A stretch of DNA of 58,487 nucleotides from an uncultured Acidobacteriia bacterium (GTDB lineage: Bacteria > Acidobacteriota > Terriglobia > Bryobacterales > Bryobacteraceae): NCBI GenBank assembly GCA_903875575.1, contig CAIQWJ010000089.1, forward strand, positions 1 through 58,487. Reading direction: 5' to 3'. Position 1 is the first letter of the stretch. Each line of letters starts with the position of its first letter. Made by a program: the position numbers and the translations under genes. Positions 41,344 to 49,944 of the stretch are shown here, in pieces. The notes under the pieces were generated by a model. That model was not told where the DNA came from. It made no database searches and saw nothing but the letters and a program-made list of their open reading frames with translations.

Positions 41344-42252
41344 CTAGGGCAGATTACCGGCACAGCGAAAGCCAAAATCAGGCACACGATCGCCGGGAGG
41401 GTTCGTCAGCCGGTACGAAACGCGGATATCGGACTGAATCGAATCCCAGGCACCGCCACGCAGTACTCGCTGAATGCCCTGAGCTGGACCGGAGGGGTCG
41501 GTACGTCCGCTCTCGGAGTAGTAACTGCCGGAATAGTAATCCGCCGTCCACTCCCAGACGTTCCCCAGCATGTCGTAAAGTCCCCAGGCGTTGGCGCGTT
41601 TCTGCCCAACGGGATGAGGCCCGTTCCCGTTGGCGAAGAGCTTCTTCTGGTACTTGCCCTGGTCGCGAAAGAGGTCCGCACCGTCCAGCAGTTTCTTACC
41701 ACTGTTATCGGCGTACCAGGCGATCTGGTCCAGATAGCCGTAATTCGGCCCCGTCCCGCCGGCCCGGGCCGCGTACTCCCACTCCGCTTCGGTGGGCAGC
41801 CGCATTCCAGCCCAGCCACAGTATCCCCGGGCCTCGTTCCAGGTGACAGAGACGACCGGCTGCGTCTCTTCGGCGGCCGCTTCATTCAGTTTTCGCCCAA
41901 AAATATCGGTATCCGGCAACTCCGACTTGCCCACAGCGGCGTGATAGCGTTTCCAGGCCGCCACTGTGACGGGCGTGGTTGCCATCCAGAAACCATGGCT
42001 GATTTCGACGGGGTGGACCGGACGCTCGTCTGGCGCGCAATGGGTATCCATGGCCGAACAGCCCATGGAGAAACTTCCCGCGGGTATCCAGGCGTAGGAC
42101 TGTCCGTCTTTGGGACCAGGCTTTGTCTGGCTGGCGATTACGCCAACGGTTTGGCCGGCGGCCGGGGCTTGTTGCGCGCTCATGACGGCAGCGGCACACA
42201 GACCCAGCAAGGCCAGCCCGGCAATTTGCTTCGGGCGAGTACTCAAGTGCAT
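41344..42252 (-). CDS. Secreted formylglycine-generating-enzyme-family (SUMF1) protein
   Basis: 302 residues with a signal peptide (about 1-26). The FGE-sulfatase domain is clear: WIPAGSFSMGC, PVHPVEISHGFWMATTPVT, PVVSVTWNEARGYCGWAGMRLPTEAEWEYAAR, GLYDMLGNVWEWTADYY, RVLRGGAWDS and FGFRCA. True formylglycine enzymes oxidise a sulfatase cysteine. Most bacterial family members do other things and no sulfatase gene is nearby, so sulfatase activation is doubtful. It may form a unit with the following barrel-like protein, six bases away. Confidence 0.85.
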   Translation of the reverse strand: MHLSTRPKQIAGLALLGLCAAAVMSAQQAPAAGQTVGVIASQTKPGPKDGQSYAWIPAGSFSMGCSAMDTHCAPDERPVHPVEISHGFWMATTPVTVAAWKRYHAAVGKSELPDTDIFGRKLNEAAAEETQPVVSVTWNEARGYCGWAGMRLPTEAEWEYAARAGGTGPNYGYLDQIAWYADNSGKKLLDGADLFRDQGKYQKKLFANGNGPHPVGQKRANAWGLYDMLGNVWEWTADYYSGSYYSESGRTDPSGPAQGIQRVLRGGAWDSIQSDIRVSYRLTNPPGDRVPDFGFRCAGNLP

Positions 42253-42328
42253 TCTTTATTCAACCAACCGCGACAACAACCCCAATGGCCTCTCAATTCA
42301 GGATATTACGTGGGGCATGGCGGGTGGG

Positions 42329-42655
42329 TTACACCTTTGTGGGAGGCGGTGCCAACACAGCCATTACAACCAGTCGCTCCGGACCGGGGTTGTGAATGGA
42401 ATGCGGTACGCCAGATGCCGCAAAAGCTGCGTCGCCGGCAGAAAGCGTTTCCGTCTCCTCACCCACCCGAACCTCGCCGCTGCCCTCCAGCACCAGATAG
42501 AGCTTGTCCTGCCCCTGATGCGTGTGGAGCGCGTGTTCCTGCCCGGGCTCAAAGCAATTCAGCCCCGCAAAGAGCGTCTCGCCCTGCGCCACGGTCTGTT
42601 TCGCCATCTTCTCCGGCGTGAACCGCGCCAGACTGCCTATATTTTTCACAAACAT
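42329..42655 (-). CDS. Small cupin-domain protein
   Basis: 108 residues, one cupin barrel. Cupin motif 1 is ALHTHQGQDKLYLVLEGSGEV with the metal-binding His-x-His and Glu, and motif 2 is ASGVPHSIHNPGP. A metal-binding, non-enzymatic or sensor-like role is common for single-domain cupins. Its ATG is only 14 bases from the TTG of the divergent oxygenase, so their promoters must overlap coding sequence. Confidence 0.85.
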   Translation of the reverse strand: MFVKNIGSLARFTPEKMAKQTVAQGETLFAGLNCFEPGQEHALHTHQGQDKLYLVLEGSGEVRVGEETETLSAGDAAFAASGVPHSIHNPGPERLVVMAVLAPPPTKV

Positions 42656-42669
42656 GCGATACTCCGTTA

Positions 42670-43905
42670 TTGACCCAACGCGTTTCCCAGTCTGTCGTCC
42701 GCGAAGCCCGCAGGCACCGGGACGCGTTTGCGCACGCCAGTCCTTTCCAGCATACGGTCATTGACGATTTTTTCGAGGCGGACTTCGCCGAGCGCCTGCT
42801 CACGGATTTTCCGGTGTTCAATCCGGCACTGGCAAAGAACGAGATTTACGGCGGCGTCTGGGGCAAGGCCGTCAACACGAAGATCCGGCAAATCAGCCCG
42901 GCGTATGAGGAAATGTATGAACTGATGGGCTCGCAGGAATTCCTGGGTCTGCTCAGCGGGATTTCCGGCATTCCGGACCTGTTGCCGGATCCCGCGCTCT
43001 ACGGCGGCGGGACTCACGAAAACCTTCACGGGCAGGATCTGGACCCCCATGTCGATTTCAATTACGATGAAGCCCAGAAGCTGCATCGGCGGCTGAACCT
43101 GATCGTTTACCTGAATAAGGGCTGGAAGGCCGAGTGGGGCGGGTCTCTGGAGATCCATTCCAATCCGCGCAGGCCGGCCGAGAACGTCGTCCACGCTTAC
43201 GAGCCGCTGTTCAATCGTGCGGTAATGTTCGAAACGAACGAGTACTCGTGGCACGGCTTTCCGAAAATTGAGCTACCGCAAGAGGAGAGGCACAGGTCGC
43301 GCAAATCGATCTCGATTTACCTGTACACGCGGGAGCGCCCGGCTCCCGAAATTGCCCCGCCACACGGTACGTTCTACGTGAATCGCCCGCTGCATCCGCG
43401 ATTCCGCGCCGGTTACACTCTCACCGCCGAGGACGAGAAAGATCTGCTCTTCCAGGTGGACCGCCGCGATAAGTGGATCGAGAAATACCAGCAGATGGAA
43501 CTGGATCGCGGTTACGAGTTGCAGCGAAAGCACGCCTATATCGCCGAAATCCTCTCGCGGGTGCGTGCGCCAATCACAGGGAACGCCCTGCAGACCGGGA
43601 CTTCGCAGGGGCTTTACGCCGATGGCTGGGTTGCCTGCCAGGCGGGCTTCACCGTGAAACCGCTGACGCCCGTGACGACTGTCACGTTGCGGGGATGGCG
43701 CCCCGGTCGCGCCGAAATTACCGCCCGAGTGAACGGCGAGGTTGCGACCGTAACCGTGGATAGCGATTCCTTCGATCTCCTTGTTACGCCGGAGCAACCG
43801 CTTGGTGAGGAGTTTCGCGTCGAGATCGAATGCACTCCGCCAGTAGCCTCGACCGGTGACGATCGCGCCCTGGGTTTCGTCTTCATAGAAGTCCGCATCA
43901 CCTGA
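42670..43905 (+). CDS. 2-oxoglutarate/Fe(II) oxygenase with extra C-terminal domain
   Basis: 411 residues from TTG 42670; no ATG or GTG lies before the conserved FQHTVIDDFF segment. The double-stranded beta-helix oxygenase core (about 25-220) has HVDFNYD holding the iron HxD pair, YSWHGF with the distal His, and an arginine a few residues on (RSRKSISIYLY) for oxoglutarate. A helical linker follows, then a beta-rich domain (about 310-411; GLYADGWVACQAGFTV to the end) like the putative carbohydrate-binding modules on glycan enzymes. It probably hydroxylates a protein or glycan side chain. It is divergent from the cupin gene. Confidence 0.82.
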   Translation: MTQRVSQSVVREARRHRDAFAHASPFQHTVIDDFFEADFAERLLTDFPVFNPALAKNEIYGGVWGKAVNTKIRQISPAYEEMYELMGSQEFLGLLSGISGIPDLLPDPALYGGGTHENLHGQDLDPHVDFNYDEAQKLHRRLNLIVYLNKGWKAEWGGSLEIHSNPRRPAENVVHAYEPLFNRAVMFETNEYSWHGFPKIELPQEERHRSRKSISIYLYTRERPAPEIAPPHGTFYVNRPLHPRFRAGYTLTAEDEKDLLFQVDRRDKWIEKYQQMELDRGYELQRKHAYIAEILSRVRAPITGNALQTGTSQGLYADGWVACQAGFTVKPLTPVTTVTLRGWRPGRAEITARVNGEVATVTVDSDSFDLLVTPEQPLGEEFRVEIECTPPVASTGDDRALGFVFIEVRIT

Positions 43906-43925
43906 GTGGTCGGTAATGAGGAGTC

Positions 43926-44903
43926 ATGTCGGGAAAGTTTCGGCATCTGACGGCAAATTCGACGCTGGCGCTGGTCTTGACGGCATTGGCTGTGCTCACT
44001 CCATTTCCCTGCCGCGCATACAACCTGACCGGCCACATCGAGCCCGCGGCCATCGTCTCCATTTCGCTGCACGGAGCCACTTCGCCCTTTGAAACCTCCA
44101 CCGTCACTGCCGCCGATGGCAGCTTCCGCTTCGCCAGGCTCGCCTCTGGAACGTATACCCTGATCGTTTCTACTGCTGCGCGCGGGAGTGCGCTGCAAAC
44201 CGTAGAATTGACGCCTGGAACGGTGGATGCCAAAGGACGCCTGGATCTGGTGCTCAAACTGGACCCCGAACGGTTGGAAGCCGACGGCGGCCACGCTACC
44301 GGCGCCACGATTTCCGCCACGGTATTAACTCTTCCCGTCAAGGCCACAAAGGAGTATGACGAGGCGCAGCGTTGCCTCTCGCGCAGGGATTCCGCCTGTG
44401 CGGTCAGTCGCCTGAAGAGCGCTGTCGCGCTCGCGTCACGGTTTACTGCCGCATGGAATCAACTCGGCACCATCGCTTATCAAACCGGGAACTACGCTGA
44501 TGCGGAGGGATACTTCCGGAAGGCGCTCGACGCCGATCCCGACGCGTTCGAGCCGCTGGTAAATCTGGGCGGCGTCCTGTTGAACCTGGGGCGGTTTGGC
44601 GAAGGGCTCGACTATAACCGGCGGGCCGTCACGCGCAGACCGAACGACGCGCTCGCGAATTCACAGCTGGGCCTTTCGTACTTCGGGCAGGGCGATCTGA
44701 CGCGTGCCGAAGAGTTTCTGAAGACGGCGGTCAGACTGGATCCCGCCCATTTTTCGCATCCGCAACTGACGCTCGCGGAACTTTACCAGCGGCGCGGAGA
44801 CCACCAGGCTGCGCTCGAACAACTGCGGGACTTTCTGGCGCGGCACCCGGATTCGCCGCAAGCCTCCGGGGTGCGGGAAAGAATAGTCCAACTGAGCCGC
44901 TGA
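43926..44903 (+). CDS. Secreted TPR protein with carboxypeptidase-regulatory-like domain
   Basis: 325 residues with a signal peptide (about 1-31). A beta-sandwich domain like carboxypeptidase D regulatory modules (about 33-115; TAADGSFRFARLASGTYTLIVS) precedes at least four TPR units (about 150-320: AWNQLGTIAYQTGNYADAE, ALANSQLGLSYFGQGD, LTLAELYQRRGDHQAALEQL). TPRs bind protein partners, so a periplasmic scaffold role is likely. GAGGAG precedes the ATG, though at close spacing. It may share transcription with the oxygenase 20 bases upstream. Confidence 0.8.
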   Translation: MSGKFRHLTANSTLALVLTALAVLTPFPCRAYNLTGHIEPAAIVSISLHGATSPFETSTVTAADGSFRFARLASGTYTLIVSTAARGSALQTVELTPGTVDAKGRLDLVLKLDPERLEADGGHATGATISATVLTLPVKATKEYDEAQRCLSRRDSACAVSRLKSAVALASRFTAAWNQLGTIAYQTGNYADAEGYFRKALDADPDAFEPLVNLGGVLLNLGRFGEGLDYNRRAVTRRPNDALANSQLGLSYFGQGDLTRAEEFLKTAVRLDPAHFSHPQLTLAELYQRRGDHQAALEQLRDFLARHPDSPQASGVRERIVQLSR

Positions 44904-44909
44904 CTGCCC

Positions 44910-47900
44910 TTACGGCGTGACCGTTACCGTCGCCGTCTGCGTTGTCCCACCCGAACTCGCAGTGATCGTCACCGGCGTGGAAGCAGTAACGGCCTTCGTC
45001 TGCACCCGCAGCGTTCCGGATGTCGCACCGGGGAACATCGTGACAGCCGCGGGCAGCGGCACTGCGGCGTTATTGCTCGCGAGCGTGATCGTCGCGCCCG
45101 ATGAAGGCGCAGGGCCGCTGAGGGTGATTGTCAGCGTCACGTTTGACCCGCCCTTCACCGTGGCTGCACTGACCGAGACGGAAGCTAACGTGGGAATCAC
45201 CACCGGCGTCAGCGTCAGGCTGGCGGCCTTCGATACGCCGCCATAGGTCGCCGTTACCGTTACCGGAGTCGACGCCTTCACCGCCAGCGTTTGCACCTGC
45301 GTACTGGCATCGGCAGCGCCAGCGGGCACGGTCAATGTCGCAGGCACCGGAAACGCCGAGCTGTTACTGGAGAGGGCCACGCTGATTCCACCCGCCGGAG
45401 CCGCGCCGCTCAGGTGGACGCTGACAAATGCGAGAGTTCCGCCGCCCGGACTGGGGGGCGTGATGGTAACGGAACTCAGTGTCAGCGGCGAAAGCGTAAT
45501 AGTGGCGGTCTGGGTACCGCCGTTGTATTTCGCCGTTACCGTGACAACGGTGGTGGCCGTGACAGCACCCGGCTGAACCACCACACTGGCGGATTTCTGG
45601 CCAGCCGGCACCGTCAAAGTCGCGGGCACAGGGAACGCCGCGCTGCTGCTGGAAAGGGCTACCGATGCACCTCCGGGAGGCGCGGCAGCAGCAAGTGTAA
45701 CGGTCACCACAGGGACTGCGACTCCAAACGGTCCAGCCAGACTCGCAATAGAATTTCCCTGCGTGATGGTGACTGCAGAAAGGGCAGGCAGGACAACCGG
45801 CGTGATAGTGACGTTCGCGGTCTGCGTGCCGCCGTTATATTTCGCGGTAATCGTTACAACGGTAGAAGCTGTTACCGCCGCAGTCTGCACGTTGACGCTG
45901 GCGGTCCTCTGTCCCACCGGGACCACGATGCTCGCCGGAACCGGGAACGCCGAGCTGTTGCTCGAAAGCGTGACCGTGGCCCCGGCAGGAGGTGCCGCCG
46001 CACTCAGAGTCACCGTGACATAAGCATTCGCGCCGCCGGCCACGCTCGCCTGCGACACCGAAACCGAGCTCAGGGTGGGCAGAACGACAGGGGCCACCGT
46101 GACGGTTGCCGTCTGCGTCGCGCCGTTATACTTCGCCGTGATCGTGACGGGCGTGGAAGCCGTCACGGCGACGGTCTGAACGCTGGCACTGGCGGTCTTC
46201 TGTCCCGCCGGCACTACCAGTGTCGAGGGCACCGGGAACGCCGCGCTGTTGCTGGTCAGGCTCACTGAGACACCACCCACCGGTGCCGCAGCGCTCAAAG
46301 TAACTGTCACGAGCGACGCCGCGCCACCCGTGACACTGGCCTGCGGAACCGAGACCGAAGTCAGCGACGGCAGCACTACCGGCGCTACCGTCGCACTTGC
46401 CGTCTGCGTGCCGCCGTTATACTTCGCCGTGATAGTGACAGGCGTGGAAGCTGTGACAGTTGTCGTTTGCACCGTGATGCTGGCCGTCTTTACGCCTGCC
46501 GCAACCACAAGGGTGGCTGGCACGGGAAACGCGGCGCTGCTGCTCGAAAGCGCGACGGTCGCTCCGCCTGCCGGAGCCGCCGCACTCAACACAACGCTGA
46601 CAACCGCGCTCGCCCCGCCGGCCACCGTCGCCGGCAGGACCGAGACCGAAGTCAGATTCGGCAGAACAACCGTCACCACGGTGACGTTCGCCGTCTTCGA
46701 AGTGCCGTTGTAACTGGCAGTCAGCGTCAACGGAGTGGAAGCCGTCACCGCCGTTGCCACCACGTTCACGCTCGCGGAAAGTTGCCCGGCCGGCACTACG
46801 ATGCTCGCTGGCACCGGAAACGCCGTGCTGCCTCCCGAGAGCGCCACTGTCGCGCCACCGGTTGGAGCAGGCGCGGTCAGCAACACGCTCACGCCGGCCG
46901 TGCCACCGCCAGCCACGCTCCCCGGACTCACCTGCACGGAAAGCAGCGCCGCCGGTGCCGATTTGATCAGTGACCAGTCCGTGGCCAGCGCAAAGGCATT
47001 CACCGAGCCGAGGCCCGTCGCCAGATCATATCCTGTGCCTGCCGAATACCCGAAAGAGCCCGTGGTGCAGCCGCCTGATCCCGTGCGGCAGGGCGAAACA
47101 TTGTTGCCCGAGGTGATGTCGTGGAAGGCGTCGGCGTACTTCAGCGCCAACGCGTAGAGAGTCGGATTCAGATTCCCCAGCCCCGCCTTCGCGATGGTTC
47201 CCGATTTCAATTGATACTGGTTCAGCAGCGCGGTGATGCCCGCAAACAGCGGTGCCGCCACCGAGGTCCCGCCTACCACCGAAGCGCCGGCGATTCCCTT
47301 CGCACAGCCGCCATTGGTACAGATTATGGTCCCGTCATGGTCTGCCGCAGCGGCCATCGCGATATCCGGCACGTCGCGGGCACCATCGTTGGGAACGCCG
47401 TTCCCGGCCTGCCAGATCGGCTTACCGAACTGCGCACTGACACCGCCACCGCTCGCTCCCAGCGGTCCGCCATTCGCCGATTCGTTCCACACCGCTTCCG
47501 GGATGTAAGAGATCGCCGAACCGTTGTTGGCGTTGTTCGTCGCATTCCAGAAACTTCCGGTGCCTTCCACAAACATGGTGCCGCCGACGCCGGTCACTTC
47601 CGGGACACTCGCCGGTAAAGTGACAGACACGCCATGCGACGCGACCGTGGCCGTGCCATTCTCACAGGCAAAAGCGCCGGAATCGCCGGAAGCCGAAATC
47701 AAAGTCATGCCCTGAGCGTTCGCCTGCTGGGCAATCGCTCGCAATGCCAGGCCTTCGCCCGTCGCGCCCGTCTCACAGGTCCCATAGCTGATGCTGACCA
47801 CCGAAGCCAGATTCTGCGTCACGGCATATTGGAGCGCATTGAACACGTTGGTGCTGTAGACATAGACCACGCCCGCATTCTTCGCCACTGCGCCCGCCCA

Positions 47901-48755
47901 TTCCACGTCAAGATCGGCCTCCATCACGTCGCCCGAAACCACGGCAGGCACAGTCAGGCCCGGCACCGAAACGAGTGTCGGATCGTTCTTCGGGAGATTA
48001 AACAGGGTGCGGAAAGTCTGAACGTCGGAGATATTGATGGCGGACTGCCCCACAATGGCCACAGTCTGCCCTGTGCCATCGAAGCCTTTCGCATAGAGCG
48101 GGGCCACATTGTAGATGGTCGCCACGTCATCCGGCGTCACGTAGTGATTGCCGGAGCCGGCAGTGTAGGCGGGTTTGGCCTGTCCAACGGGGCGCTGCGG
48201 CAGAAAGTCGTCAAAACCGCGGAAACCAGCTACGATGTCCGCGATTCCCGCCGGCACCTGTGGATTCGTTGCAGTCGCGAAATGGGCTTCACCCGCGACG
48301 GTGTAACGATGGATATCGACACTCAACGCCGTTCGTGCCAATGCCGCCGTGCCGCTGAAGGAAATGGAATTCCGGCTTGGCGCAACATCGCGCAGCGTGA
48401 ACCCCGCACTGGTGAGCCAGTCCGTGATTGACGCCAGGTCGGCGGGCGACGGTCCAAAGCGATCCGCAAACTGAGCAGGTGTGAGCCAGTTGTGATAGTC
48501 CGGGGCGGCCGGGTCCTGTTGTGCGGCAAGGAATGCATCAAGCGCAGCCTGTTGCGCGGCATTTGGGCGAAGCGTCAGCACCAGATCGTTCAGCGGAAAC
48601 GTGCCTTGCGCCCGGCCATTGTCCGTCCCCGCCAGCGCCCGAGCGTTCACGTGACCCGACAGCGTGACGGTTCGCGCGTCGGCCTTCACGGTTTGAGCCA
48701 TCAGTGAGCCGAAAGTCAGGGCCGCGAGCGTGGCGGCCGCAAATACCGATTTCAT
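44910..48755 (-). CDS. S53-family (sedolisin) peptidase with seven C-terminal Ig-like repeats
   Basis: 1281 residues from ATG 48755, with a GGGGGA ribosome site and signal peptide (MKSVFAAATLAALTFGSLMAQ). The pro-kumamolisin activation domain (about 30-180) contains the HNWLTPAQFADRFG motif. The peptidase domain follows with Glu279 and Asp283 in EADLDVEWAG, the oxyanion Asp in SGDSGAFAC, nucleophile Ser498 in GGTSVAAPLFAGI, and the calcium site FHDITSGNN. Seven repeats of about 95 residues follow (about 640-1281), each with AAPxGGxxVxLSSxSxAFPVP and TASTPVTITAKYNGG cores. It is probably secreted, acid-active, and surface-attached by the repeats. Starts upstream to 48860 are unconserved. Confidence 0.93.
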   Translation of the reverse strand: MKSVFAAATLAALTFGSLMAQTVKADARTVTLSGHVNARALAGTDNGRAQGTFPLNDLVLTLRPNAAQQAALDAFLAAQQDPAAPDYHNWLTPAQFADRFGPSPADLASITDWLTSAGFTLRDVAPSRNSISFSGTAALARTALSVDIHRYTVAGEAHFATATNPQVPAGIADIVAGFRGFDDFLPQRPVGQAKPAYTAGSGNHYVTPDDVATIYNVAPLYAKGFDGTGQTVAIVGQSAINISDVQTFRTLFNLPKNDPTLVSVPGLTVPAVVSGDVMEADLDVEWAGAVAKNAGVVYVYSTNVFNALQYAVTQNLASVVSISYGTCETGATGEGLALRAIAQQANAQGMTLISASGDSGAFACENGTATVASHGVSVTLPASVPEVTGVGGTMFVEGTGSFWNATNNANNGSAISYIPEAVWNESANGGPLGASGGGVSAQFGKPIWQAGNGVPNDGARDVPDIAMAAAADHDGTIICTNGGCAKGIAGASVVGGTSVAAPLFAGITALLNQYQLKSGTIAKAGLGNLNPTLYALALKYADAFHDITSGNNVSPCRTGSGGCTTGSFGYSAGTGYDLATGLGSVNAFALATDWSLIKSAPAALLSVQVSPGSVAGGGTAGVSVLLTAPAPTGGATVALSGGSTAFPVPASIVVPAGQLSASVNVVATAVTASTPLTLTASYNGTSKTANVTVVTVVLPNLTSVSVLPATVAGGASAVVSVVLSAAAPAGGATVALSSSSAAFPVPATLVVAAGVKTASITVQTTTVTASTPVTITAKYNGGTQTASATVAPVVLPSLTSVSVPQASVTGGAASLVTVTLSAAAPVGGVSVSLTSNSAAFPVPSTLVVPAGQKTASASVQTVAVTASTPVTITAKYNGATQTATVTVAPVVLPTLSSVSVSQASVAGGANAYVTVTLSAAAPPAGATVTLSSNSSAFPVPASIVVPVGQRTASVNVQTAAVTASTVVTITAKYNGGTQTANVTITPVVLPALSAVTITQGNSIASLAGPFGVAVPVVTVTLAAAAPPGGASVALSSSSAAFPVPATLTVPAGQKSASVVVQPGAVTATTVVTVTAKYNGGTQTATITLSPLTLSSVTITPPSPGGGTLAFVSVHLSGAAPAGGISVALSSNSSAFPVPATLTVPAGAADASTQVQTLAVKASTPVTVTATYGGVSKAASLTLTPVVIPTLASVSVSAATVKGGSNVTLTITLSGPAPSSGATITLASNNAAVPLPAAVTMFPGATSGTLRVQTKAVTASTPVTITASSGGTTQTATVTVTP
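44913..46960 (-). repeat. DNA encoding seven tandem Ig-like repeats
   Basis: About 285-290 bases per unit, seven units. The third to fifth protein repeats are the most alike and the outermost the most diverged, which is what unequal crossing-over in the middle would give. Repeat number is expected to vary between strains. Confidence 0.8.
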
Positions 48756-48980
48756 AACATCCCCCGATAACGCAGAGTGAGACAGCAACGCACATTGACC
48801 GAGACGCGCAATGCGCTCCTCTGCGTTTCCGAAAATACAGGAACTTCGCCGGCGCGTCAAGGCCCGGCGAAATCACAACGATTTGAATGAAGGGGTCTTT
48901 TCGGCCTGGACCAGCGTTTTGTTGAGGATAAAAAGCTATTTTTCGATACAGCTCGGCGAAGCGCCGCAGTTCCGCTTCGC

Positions 48981-49136
48981 TCAAATCGGATATCGCCCCT
49001 GCCCGAAGGCGCGTGAGCTGGCAATACCGGCGCCCACAGTCCAAACAACTCCGGCTCCTGCCCATGCCATGCACTGTAAAAAGCCCCGGCGGTCGATGCC
49101 GTCGTTCTGGTGATCGTGAATAGTAGTGTCTTTCAA
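48981..49136 (-). pseudogene. N-terminal remnant of a Tat-exported metallophosphoesterase
   Basis: A 51-codon frame starts at TTG 49136 with a strong AGGAG six bases upstream. The sequence DRRGFLQCMAWAGAGVVWTV closely resembles the twin-arginine leader I know from calcineurin-like metallophosphoesterases in Proteobacteria and Acidobacteria. It ends at a stop (48983-48981) shortly after SSRAFGQGRYPI, where the phosphoesterase domain should begin, and no HxD metal motifs follow in any frame. The body has probably been deleted. A short Tat-exported peptide could still be made. Confidence 0.55.
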
Positions 49137-49275
49137 TAAGTTCTCCTGCAAAATACGCTCCTGCCTGCGATACCGGTCATCGGGAGTGTTTATTCCCGTG
49201 GGAGCGCAAAAAACTCCTGTTCTTACAGGAAAACTTCAGGTGACTGAAGCCGCTTGTGGCTTACGATTGTGATTA
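49137..49275. promoter_or_regulatory. Leader of the two-component pair with two adjacent inverted repeats
   Basis: Two small hairpin-type repeats sit 4 bases apart just before the response regulator gene: CCTGT-TCTT-ACAGG at 49216-49229 and CTTCAG-GTGA-CTGAAG at 49234-49249. Paired dyads so close to the start (27 bases) could be an autoregulatory site or a leader structure. OmpR-type regulators more often use direct repeats, so this is tentative. Confidence 0.4.
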
Positions 49276-49944
49276 GTGCGAATCCTGGTTGTGGAAGATG
49301 AACTCCGTATGGCGACGCTGCTCAAGCGCGGCCTGACCGAAGAGGGCCATCAGGTCTTCGTCGCCAATGATGGCACCGAAGGCTTCGAGATGGCGCGGTC
49401 GGCGGAGTTCGACGTCATCGTGCTGGACGTCATGCTCCCCGGCATGGATGGCCTCACCATAGCGCGCAAACTTCGCGAAGCCCGCAACCAGACCCCGGTC
49501 CTCATGCTCACCGCGCGCGACACTGCCGCCAGCGTCATCGCCGGACTCGACGCCGGGGCCGACGATTACCTCACCAAGCCATTTTCATTCGACATCTTTC
49601 TGGCCCGCCTGCGCGCCGTCAGCCGACGTGGCGCCATCCCGAGGGCTGTCTTCCTGGAAGTTGCCGATCTGAAGCTTGACCCCTCCACGCGCCGTGTGAG
49701 CCGCGCCGGTCAGTCCATCAGCCTCACGCCGCGCGAATTCAGCCTGCTGGAACTGCTGATGCGCAACCATGGCCGCGTCATCACGCGCGACACCATTCTC
49801 GAATCGGTCTGGGGGTTCGACAGCGACGTAGCGGGCAACACCATTGAGGCTTTCGTCCGCTTGCTGCGCCTGAAAGTGGATGCCACGGAACCGAAACTCA
49901 TCCACACGGTTCGCGGCGTAGGCTACGTGATGCGGGAGTCTTAA
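49276..49944 (+). CDS. OmpR-family response regulator
   Basis: 222 residues, starting with GTG at 49276. The receiver domain has E7/D8, the phospho-acceptor Asp51 in VIVLDVMLPGMDG, the switch Thr in LMLTARD and KPFSF lysine. The winged-helix DNA-binding domain (about 125-220) has LTPREFSLLELLMRNHGRV and the recognition and wing segment TIEAFVRLLRLKVD to HTVRGVGYVM. It should bind DNA when phosphorylated by the kinase encoded directly downstream. Target genes are unknown; the adjacent dyads at 49216-49249 suggest autoregulation. Confidence 0.95.
   Translation: MRILVVEDELRMATLLKRGLTEEGHQVFVANDGTEGFEMARSAEFDVIVLDVMLPGMDGLTIARKLREARNQTPVLMLTARDTAASVIAGLDAGADDYLTKPFSFDIFLARLRAVSRRGAIPRAVFLEVADLKLDPSTRRVSRAGQSISLTPREFSLLELLMRNHGRVITRDTILESVWGFDSDVAGNTIEAFVRLLRLKVDATEPKLIHTVRGVGYVMRES

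Noticed and set aside
44913-46960. Mobile or CRISPR-like repeat in DNA
   Set aside because: The periodicity is fully explained by seven homologous protein repeats in the S53 protease frame.
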